Part shown: piece after piece, positions 1 through 4,997 of the stretch | Position numbering within the stretch: the first letter of the stretch is position 1 | Layout: every line of letters starts with the position of its first letter | From: an uncultured Microcaldota archaeon | Lineage (GTDB): Archaea; Micrarchaeota; Micrarchaeia; Micrarchaeales; Micrarchaeaceae | NCBI GenBank assembly: GCA_903858385.1 | Contig: CAIOIN010000002.1 | Location: 1-5,058 of the forward strand | Length of the DNA stretch: 5,058 nt | Reading direction: 5' to 3' | Translations under genes and position numbers: made by a program | Notes under the pieces: model-generated | Seen by the model: the letters and a program-made list of their open reading frames with translations, nothing else | Database searches by the model: none | What the model was told of the DNA's origin: nothing

Positions 1-1
1 T

Positions 2-388
2 CAATGGACTCATGTTGTAGCAACATTTAATGGAGTTGTTGCAAACTACTATATGAATGGTGCAGCTGCAGGTAGTGAGAGTTTTTCGCCTACTGGTTCT
101 ATTGGAACTACCACAGAGCATTTGTATATAGGGTATGACCCTGGTGGTCCATATTGGTTCAACGGTCTCATCTCAAACGTCCAAATCTACAACACATCGC
201 TCGATGCGAGTGAGGTGCAGAGCCTGTATGCAGAAGGCATCGGCGGCGCGCCGCAGGTGCTGAACAACCTAGTTGGATGGTGGCCTCTGAACGGCAATGC
301 GACCGACTATTCAGGAAATGGAAACCAAGGAACGCCTTACAGCATCATGTACACAAGCAGCTGGATGAGCGGCTACCAGGGGCATTGA
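2..388 (+). CDS. LamG-like (concanavalin A-fold) surface protein, C-terminal fragment
   Basis: The reading frame is open from the window edge, so the true start lies upstream; 128 residues are visible. Residues 1 to about 80 look like the second half of a Laminin_G_3/LamG jelly-roll domain: WTHVVATFNG near the edge, then YYMNG, LYIGYD and FNGLISNVQIYNTSL followed by the usual closing helix SEVQSLYAEGI. At residues 88-112 a second module opens (NLVGWWPLNGN, then DYSGNGNQGT), which resembles the start of another LamG repeat, but the protein stops 16 residues later at SGYQGH. This could be a normal C-terminal tail or a truncated second repeat. LamG domains bind carbohydrate or protein ligands and usually sit on secreted or surface-anchored proteins; the ligand here is unknown. 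No signal peptide can be judged because the N-terminus is missing. The gene converges on secY. Its first 180 bases are about 42% GC by hand count against about 54% for the next 180. Confidence 0.8.
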   Translation, partial: QWTHVVATFNGVVANYYMNGAAAGSESFSPTGSIGTTTEHLYIGYDPGGPYWFNGLISNVQIYNTSLDASEVQSLYAEGIGGAPQVLNNLVGWWPLNGNATDYSGNGNQGTPYSIMYTSSWMSGYQGH

Positions 389-419
389 TTTATAAAATGA
401 AGCGCACCGATGCTACTTC
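389..419. terminator. possible convergent termination region between the LamG gene and secY
   Basis: Only 24 bases separate the two convergent stop codons. Reading the minus strand at the end of secY, a weak interrupted stem-loop (GAAG 416-419 with CTTC 399-402, and GCA/TGC 404-413 around a TCGG loop) overlaps the TAG stop and is followed by the T-rich run ATTTTATAAAT. On the plus strand the LamG stop is followed directly by TTTATAAAA. T-rich tracts can end archaeal transcription, but the run is short and the stem is weak, so this is tentative. Confidence 0.25.
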
Positions 420-1882
420 GCAATCTTCGCAAGGAACGGGTACGTGGTGTACAGCCCCTCTTGCTCCAGCTGCTTGTAGAGCATGTAGATTATGCCGACG
501 GTAAGCAATATTCCCATGCATGATCCTATCGCTCCAGAGAGTGTGGCGAGCGCTGCAAGAAGCCCTACGAATATGCTGCCCAATACCGTGAGAGTGGGTA
601 TGTACTTCTTCAGCACGTTTTCGACTATCCTGGGATCCCTTCTGAAGCCCGGTATTTGCCAGCCGTAAGTGCCCAATTGTTCGGCGACGTTCTTCGGGCT
701 CTGGCCAGTAAGCTCAACCCAGAACTTGCCGAAGACTACGCACAGCGCGACAAGAACCAAAGTGTAAACTATGACATGTATCCATTCCGGCACGAGCATC
801 ACGCCCCCGAACGGAAGGAACAGTTGGGTCGTGTGCTCTGCAAGATAAGTTATGTAAGGCCCGTATCCGCCTATGCCGCCGTATGATGCCGAGTAAGGCA
901 GCGGGAATGTGGGCGATATCAGGTAGGTAATGCCTCCGGCAAGCTGCAGCGAGGTTCCTCCTCCGGACGTGGCTGTGGGCTGGTAGAAGGCGATGAACCT
1001 TGCCAGGCCCATGAGAGAGCCCTGCACGCCCGCAAGGAACCTGAACCATACCGTGAAACTCAACTCCAATGACGAAGCCAATATGACTGGGAGCACGCTG
1101 ACGTAAAGGAACGGCAACGGGAGACGGCCGCCCATGCCCCTGAACTGCTCGAACGCAAGCGGCAATTCTACCTTCATCTCGTAGGTGTATATGCTTGCCA
1201 GGAAGACTATTATCGCGAAGAAGAGAGGGCCGAAGGCGATGAGCGCGCTGGACAGGGCAGCCGCACCTCCGGCCTGCACCGCGGCTATAGCCTCGGGCAG
1301 CAGTATGCTGAACGTCCCTGCGACTATGGCGTAAGAGACTCCGGCAGCGATGAACATGTTTATTCCCGAAGTCACGCCGTACTTGGTCATCATTTCATCT
1401 AGGTAGATTATCGTGATCGCGCCTATCGCAAGCTGCAGTACCACTATCGGGATGTCGGCCGAAGAGATTATCGGCACGTAGCCGGTCCAGACGAATATTA
1501 TCGATTCAACGATTGCAAGGCCTATCGCAGCCATCTTCTGCAGGCTCTGGAATCTGGCCTTCTGCGTCGGATCGTTCATGTCTATCTCCAACAGACCGGA
1601 GCCGGATATAAGCTGAAGCACTATGCTCGACAGCACTATGGGCCCTATTCCGACGGTTATCAGGCTCCCTATCTTCGATGCGAATATTATGCTGACAAGC
1701 TGCAGGAAGGGCTGGTTGACTGCGGTGGGACTGACTCCTATCGCGTAGGTGTTGTAGAGCAGGAAATAGATCGTTATTATCCCTGCCGTCCAGTACATCT
1801 TCTCTCGCAGCGACAGCGGACTGGACGGGTCCTTTATCGCGGGTATGAATCCTGAAATGCTATCAATAAATTCCAGCGCCAT
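413..1882 (-). CDS. secY: preprotein translocase subunit SecY (Sec61 alpha homologue)
   Basis: This is the central channel of the SecYE(beta) translocon, which moves unfolded proteins across, and inserts membrane proteins into, the cytoplasmic membrane. The 489 residues include about ten hydrophobic segments: near 28-48, the plug helix and TM2b (57-94), 118-138, 143-163, 172-195, 213-233, 259-275, 365-385, 426-446 and 449-469. Diagnostic archaeal stretches are ASKIGSLITVGIGPIV (68-83), a cytoplasmic loop with FQSLQK (111-116), the loop VELPLAFEQFRGMGGRLPLP (238-257) leading into LYVSVLPVILASSLE, and QIPGFRRDPRIVENVL (409-424). The two cytoplasmic loops are where the ribosome docks in the family. 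It is slightly longer than typical archaeal SecY, partly from a glycine/tyrosine-rich exterior segment at about 301-346. The ATG is supported by a strong Shine-Dalgarno sequence and a normal SecY N-terminus (SLREKMYWT). It lies 4 bases after the V4R gene stop, so the two are probably co-transcribed and translationally coupled. I see no ribosomal-protein gene next to it. Confidence 0.97.
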   Translation of the reverse strand: MALEFIDSISGFIPAIKDPSSPLSLREKMYWTAGIITIYFLLYNTYAIGVSPTAVNQPFLQLVSIIFASKIGSLITVGIGPIVLSSIVLQLISGSGLLEIDMNDPTQKARFQSLQKMAAIGLAIVESIIFVWTGYVPIISSADIPIVVLQLAIGAITIIYLDEMMTKYGVTSGINMFIAAGVSYAIVAGTFSILLPEAIAAVQAGGAAALSSALIAFGPLFFAIIVFLASIYTYEMKVELPLAFEQFRGMGGRLPLPFLYVSVLPVILASSLELSFTVWFRFLAGVQGSLMGLARFIAFYQPTATSGGGTSLQLAGGITYLISPTFPLPYSASYGGIGGYGPYITYLAEHTTQLFLPFGGVMLVPEWIHVIVYTLVLVALCVVFGKFWVELTGQSPKNVAEQLGTYGWQIPGFRRDPRIVENVLKKYIPTLTVLGSIFVGLLAALATLSGAIGSCMGILLTVGIIYMLYKQLEQEGLYTTYPFLAKIAK

Positions 1883-1886
1883 GGGC

Positions 1887-1895
1887 TCATCTCCT
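1887..1895 (-). promoter_or_regulatory. Shine-Dalgarno site of secY, overlapping the upstream stop codon
   Basis: Read on the minus strand this is AGGAGATGA, matching the archaeal consensus AGGAGGTGA at eight of nine positions. Four bases separate it from the secY ATG. Its last three bases are the TGA stop of the V4R gene. A ribosome finishing the V4R protein therefore sits on the secY initiation site, which fits translational coupling and settles the secY start. Confidence 0.75.
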
Positions 1896-2951
1896 GTTTA
1901 TTGCCTTCTTTTCTGTAAGTTTAACATTATATCTGTTTGCATTCGCTGCCGCGACCACCTCTACCCTAGAACCTTTCCCTACGGCCCCGGAAAGCAGGCC
2001 GTCGAGGAACGGTATCGACATGCCTAGGAACTCCTCTCTCGCCCTCAGCCTCGAATAGGATATGCTGCCTCTCAGCGGCTTAAGGCTCGTTATCCTAGCA
2101 TCTCCGAGGCCCAGCAGCCACATCGCATTCTCGATGTTTGATCGCGTCATCTTCATATTGGCAGCAAGCCGCCTGCCCATGCTTACCATTATCTGTCCTA
2201 TCTCGCTGGAATAATCTTTGTGCATCAGCATCAGCGAAGCCAGGAGATAGTACTCCTCTGGAATTTTCATGTCCTCGGCGCGCTGCCTGCCTGTCTCGCG
2301 CACGCGCCCGTTAACGTACCCGAAGAATTTCTCTACGATCTGCGGGTCTATGCTGCCCGGCTCATACTGGTCAGAGGTCACGAACCTGCAGAATTCCGAA
2401 CCGTTTTCGCAGCAGAGCTCCTCATTGACATGCACCAGCCGCATCCTGGCCGCGGTCAGGAAGCCCGACATGATCCCTGCTTCGAATCCGTGCATGTTGG
2501 TTCCGAGCTGCATGCTGTCCTTGTTGTGGATGGATATCTCGATCCTTCCCGGGGAAACGTTGTAAGTCACCCTCTTGTAGCCCGCCCGCTCGAGGAACGA
2601 GACGAGATCGTGCACGCTCTCCTCGTACCATTCATACTTTCTGTCCTTTTCGTACAGCCGGTAAAGAGCCCTGCCTATGGGCATCCCAGACTTGTAGTGT
2701 AGATCTCTCATGCCTTCGGAAAGATTCGAGAGCACCGAACTGAACAGCGCGGCCGATTCCGCCACCTTGTGCCCATCTTCCGTGCCGATTATGCTCCTGA
2801 GAAGTATGTCCTCATAGCTGAGCAAGGGCATCTGCCTCACCGTCCTGATCACCCTTGCTTTGATGATCTTCTTGCTCCGCCTCGTCGTCGCCCTGGCCGG
2901 CGCCTTTTTCTTGCGCCCTCCGCTCTTTTTTCGCTTTGCGATGCTCTTCAA
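1887..2951 (-). CDS. V4R-domain protein with apparent tandem V4R folds and a basic N-terminal tail
   Basis: This 354-residue protein has three visible parts. Residues 1-40 are rich in Lys and Arg (KRKKSGGRKKK, then RRSKK). Residues about 85-192 end in a classic V4R (4-vinyl reductase-type small-molecule-binding) signature: HGFEAGIMSGFLTAAR, then VNEELCCENGSEFCRF with Cys180, Cys181 and Cys188. Residues about 245-346 repeat the pattern in weaker form (MGRRLA, SISYSRLR, FLDGLLSGAVGKGSRVEVV, NRYNVKLT), with GLLSG matching GIMSG but no cysteines. V4R domains are known as ligand- or metal-binding modules in archaeal regulators and in the BchJ family, and they share a fold with the TRAPP subunit Bet3; the role here is unknown. 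The start is TTG, 14 bases after the DUF929 gene stop, with a weak GGTG Shine-Dalgarno five bases upstream. The alternative is ATG at codon 41 (preceded by GGTGAGG), which would remove the basic tail. It sits between the DUF929 gene and secY, all on the same strand. Confidence 0.8.
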   Translation of the reverse strand: MKSIAKRKKSGGRKKKAPARATTRRSKKIIKARVIRTVRQMPLLSYEDILLRSIIGTEDGHKVAESAALFSSVLSNLSEGMRDLHYKSGMPIGRALYRLYEKDRKYEWYEESVHDLVSFLERAGYKRVTYNVSPGRIEISIHNKDSMQLGTNMHGFEAGIMSGFLTAARMRLVHVNEELCCENGSEFCRFVTSDQYEPGSIDPQIVEKFFGYVNGRVRETGRQRAEDMKIPEEYYLLASLMLMHKDYSSEIGQIMVSMGRRLAANMKMTRSNIENAMWLLGLGDARITSLKPLRGSISYSRLRAREEFLGMSIPFLDGLLSGAVGKGSRVEVVAAANANRYNVKLTEKKAINRR

Positions 2952-2965
2952 TCACACACCGGCGA

Positions 2966-4084
2966 TCAAGCCAAGCCGTTGTTCATTATCCCTTCCATGG
3001 CCGTTATCGATCTCAGCGAGCACACCGGTGCGGTGTTGTTTATCCCCCTGCATATCTGCGCCACGTACACGTCTGCCGCTGCGTACTCCTGTATCGAAAA
3101 CGCCGTATCAAAATTCTTGAACTGGCCAAGTATGCCCGCGTGGGTCATGTAACTCAGAGGCGGCAGGCTGGAGCCCTGGGTCGTGCTGTTCGGTATGCCA
3201 AAAACGCTCGCATCTGCGCCCCCATTGTAGGCAGTGCCGAAGAGCGTTGCCGGCGTCCCCCTGAATTGGCTGATGTTGGCCATGTACTCCATCGCAAGCT
3301 TGTCATTCTGTCCGGTAGCGCTCTGTATGAAATAGCTGTAGCCGCCGTTCGGTATGCTGAATCCGCTGCTTATGTTGGAGTCGTACTCGGCCGAGAAGAA
3401 ATTTATGTAATTGCTGCTGTAGTAGTTGCTGAAGCTCGTGCCGCCGCTGGTTATGTTCTCCACTGCCCAGAACAGCGTCGGAGCGTCCCCGTCCTTGAGA
3501 CTGCTGTAGCCCTTGTAGAGGGCGCTGAAGTTCCCGAAGCGCGAGAGCGCAAGCGCCATGGCCCATCTGTTCTCCGCGCAGTATATGCACGATATCGCTC
3601 CAACGTATATCACGCTGGGCTTTCCGTTGACCACGAAAGCCTTGACCTGCGGCTGTCTCATGAGGTAGACTGTGTTAATGTACGCACCGATGCTGCGGTT
3701 GATTGCCTCTCCCGGCATCGAAAGGTTCAACATCATCTCTCCGGCAGTCTCGAAATCGCTGTTGGGAGCATTGTTTATGACTGACAGCTCGCTGCTGCTA
3801 AGCGGATTGTTTATGCCTGCAAGCGTCTGCCCCGCAGCCGGGCCTCTCATGCCTGCTGTGACAATCGGATAAAGCGAATAGACTGCAAGGATGATCACGA
3901 CGACGGCCAGGGCCCCGCTCAGGAGCTTGAACTTCCTGACCTCGGATTCCAACCTGTGCTTCGTCTCTGCGTGCTCGATGTGCTCCGCATGCTCATGCTC
4001 AACATGCATCGTGTGCTCGACATGCGCCATGTGCGCGTCATGCCTCTCTTTGCCCGTATGCGTCGTGCCGGTGTTCTCTGCCAT
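2966..4084 (-). CDS. membrane-anchored DUF929 thioredoxin-like protein with a histidine-rich tail
   Basis: The 372-residue protein has a hydrophilic N-terminus (1-50) holding eleven histidines, including HxxH steps at 15, 18, 21, 24, 27 and 30. One membrane segment follows (about 54-76, LLSGALAVVVIILAVYS), then a large domain. GKPSVIYVGAISCIYCAENR (154-173) followed by WAMALALSRFGNFSALY matches the archaeal DUF929 family, with the thioredoxin-type CxxC at Cys166 and Cys169. A second cysteine pair, Cys345 and Cys355, lies near the C-terminus. Eight N-x-S/T sequons (Asn120, 129, 185, 210, 237, 270, 299, 349) all fall after the membrane segment, which supports an exterior catalytic domain and a cytoplasmic His-rich tail. 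A role as an exterior thiol oxidoreductase or disulfide isomerase is inferred; family biochemistry is not established to my knowledge. The ATG is supported by AGGA ten bases upstream and a BRE/TATA-like promoter. It is the first gene of the apparent cluster leading to secY. Confidence 0.85.
   Translation of the reverse strand: MAENTGTTHTGKERHDAHMAHVEHTMHVEHEHAEHIEHAETKHRLESEVRKFKLLSGALAVVVIILAVYSLYPIVTAGMRGPAAGQTLAGINNPLSSSELSVINNAPNSDFETAGEMMLNLSMPGEAINRSIGAYINTVYLMRQPQVKAFVVNGKPSVIYVGAISCIYCAENRWAMALALSRFGNFSALYKGYSSLKDGDAPTLFWAVENITSGGTSFSNYYSSNYINFFSAEYDSNISSGFSIPNGGYSYFIQSATGQNDKLAMEYMANISQFRGTPATLFGTAYNGGADASVFGIPNSTTQGSSLPPLSYMTHAGILGQFKNFDTAFSIQEYAAADVYVAQICRGINNTAPVCSLRSITAMEGIMNNGLA
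3956..4042 (-). repeat. degenerate GAGCAY-type repeat encoding the HxxH tract
   Basis: On the coding (minus) strand the stretch is built from recurring GAGCAC/GAGCAT hexamers and close variants, separated by short codon groups. It encodes residues 15-43 of the DUF929 protein, in which nine of the protein's eleven N-terminal histidines fall at three-residue steps apart from one H-E-H, and the last step is five. Repeat expansion of a short Glu-His unit is the simplest origin; the copies have diverged. Confidence 0.5.
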
Positions 4085-4123
4085 AACATCATCTTCCTGA
4101 CAATAATCAATTGCAGCTTTCGG

Positions 4124-4137
4124 TATTTAACCTTTTT
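4124..4137 (-). promoter_or_regulatory. predicted BRE/TATA promoter of the DUF929-V4R-secY cluster
   Basis: Reading the minus strand, AAAAAGG (4137-4131) resembles a purine-rich TFB-recognition element and is followed directly by TTAAATA (4130-4124), a TATA-like box. The archaeal spacing of about 26 bases would place the transcription start near 4101, giving a short leader of about 17 bases that keeps the AGGA Shine-Dalgarno (4095-4098) before the ATG at 4084. I see no other obvious promoter ahead of the V4R gene or secY, so this may drive all three. Confidence 0.5.
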
Positions 4138-4149
4138 GCAGCCATATAT
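4124..4149 (+). promoter_or_regulatory. predicted TATA elements for the tatD gene
   Basis: Two candidate boxes lie on the plus strand. TATTTAA (4124-4130) would start transcription near 4153, giving an almost leaderless message for the ATG at 4156. TATATA (4144-4149) would start near 4172 and fit the downstream ATG at 4201, preceded by GGGAG at 4184-4188. The first box is the same DNA as the divergent promoter on the other strand, so the two transcription units may compete for it. Confidence 0.4.
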
Positions 4150-4155
4150 CCCGGT

Positions 4156-4956
4156 ATGGAAACAAAGGCTGTGCTCAAGGAAAGGGAGACCACCGACATC
4201 ATGATAACCGAGCTGGCGGACGCGCATTGCCACCTCGACCTGATACAAGACCCGTCGGTGATAAGCGACGCCATAACCGCCGGAGTGAGGACCATGGTCA
4301 CCAACGGGGTGGACACCAAATCCAACGTCCGGGCAGTTGAGCTTTCGGACGGCAGGCACATCTTCGCGGCACTGGGCATAGATCCGGAGCATGCCATCAA
4401 CATTAGTGGCGAAGAGCTCGAATTCAACATCGGCATGATAAAAAGCAACGCAAAGAGGATAGTCGCCATCGGCGAGATAGGCCTTGACTACAAAAAAGCC
4501 GCAGACCTCAAGGCAATGGAAAGGCAGCGCGCCATCTTCGAAGGTTTTCTGGACCTGGCGGAGAGCCTCAACCTGCCTGTCTGCATTCATTCGAGGAATG
4601 CGCTAGATGACGTGCTGTCGATAACCGGAGAGAGGAACAGCAGCAAAGTGCAGATACACTTCTTCGAAGGCAATGTGCAGCAGGCGAAGGAGATAGAGCG
4701 GAGAGGCTACATGATATCGGTTCCGCCGCTCGATTCCGGCAAGCGGACGAAAGCGATCAAGGAGATCGCGATAGACAACATAATGGCGGAGAGCGACGCT
4801 CCGGTTGCTGGAAGCACGCCGCTGGCAGTGCGCAAATCCATAGAGATGATAGCTGCGGCGAAGGCCATGAGCTTCGAGTCCGCAGCAGAGGCGGTGACGC
4901 TTAACACGAAGAGGTTCTTCAACCTGCACGCGAAGGCCGGCCTGATGCGCGCATGA
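4156..4956 (+). CDS. tatD: TatD-family metal-dependent hydrolase (putative deoxyribonuclease)
   Basis: TatD proteins are cytoplasmic TIM-barrel, metal-dependent phosphoesterases of the amidohydrolase superfamily; characterised members are DNases linked to DNA repair or degradation. All expected metal ligands are visible (numbering from ATG 4156, 266 residues): the HxH of DAHCHLD (His24, His26), Glu107 in AIGEIGLDYKK, His145 in LPVCIHSRNALDD, His168 in IHFFEGN and Asp214 in MAESDAP. Length is normal for the family. The usual GxHP motif reads GIDPEH here, with Asp in place of His. I chose ATG 4156 because codon composition looks coding from there and a TATA box sits about 28 bases upstream; ATG 4201 (MITELADAHCH) is a good alternative that matches the shorter starts common in the family. 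An in-frame TTG at 4111 would add an unlikely AT-rich extension across the promoter. It is transcribed away from the DUF929 gene and towards a tRNA gene. Confidence 0.92.
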   Translation: METKAVLKERETTDIMITELADAHCHLDLIQDPSVISDAITAGVRTMVTNGVDTKSNVRAVELSDGRHIFAALGIDPEHAINISGEELEFNIGMIKSNAKRIVAIGEIGLDYKKAADLKAMERQRAIFEGFLDLAESLNLPVCIHSRNALDDVLSITGERNSSKVQIHFFEGNVQQAKEIERRGYMISVPPLDSGKRTKAIKEIAIDNIMAESDAPVAGSTPLAVRKSIEMIAAAKAMSFESAAEAVTLNTKRFFNLHAKAGLMRA

Positions 4957-4962
4957 CCTCCC

Positions 4963-4975
4963 ATTAATAAATATT
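4963..4975 (+). promoter_or_regulatory. predicted TATA box of the tRNA-Arg gene
   Basis: ATTAATAAATATT is a pure A/T block in GC-rich surroundings, centred about 29 bases before the first base of the mature tRNA. This is the expected distance for an archaeal TATA box serving a tRNA transcript that starts a few bases upstream, near TTATGCG. It lies in the 41-base gap after the tatD stop, so the tRNA probably has its own promoter. Confidence 0.55.
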
Positions 4976-4997
4976 CGGTGCGCAATACCTTATGCGT

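Noticed and set aside
53..388. Treating ATG at 53 as the start of the LamG gene
   Set aside because: The frame is open to the window edge and the upstream residues WTHVVATFNG are a typical LamG strand, so the ATG is an internal methionine.
389..397. TTTATAAAA as a promoter TATA box
   Set aside because: No gene starts at the right distance on either strand; it lies between two convergent stop codons and fits better as part of a termination region.
2220..2702. A 160-codon plus-strand frame opposite the V4R gene
   Set aside because: It is antisense to the recognisable V4R motifs, has no start signal and shows no family resemblance.
2936..3784. A 282-codon open frame on the plus strand opposite the DUF929 gene
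   Set aside because: It has no recognisable domain, is low in complexity with many Arg and Val, and is fully antisense to a gene with clear family motifs and topology. It is a shadow frame of GC-rich coding DNA.
4111..4155. In-frame TTG extension of tatD upstream of ATG 4156
   Set aside because: The 15 added residues are hydrophobic and unlike any TatD N-terminus, and they would overlap both TATA-like promoter elements.
3919..4590. A 223-codon minus-strand frame spanning tatD and the start of the DUF929 gene
   Set aside because: It runs opposite the conserved TatD metal-site motifs and across the divergent promoter, and its C-terminal part is simply another frame of the His-rich repeat.
4981..4996. 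Inverted repeat CGCA...TGCG just before the tRNA
   Set aside because: The stem is only four base pairs, which is expected by chance, and it lies where the tRNA transcript would begin.
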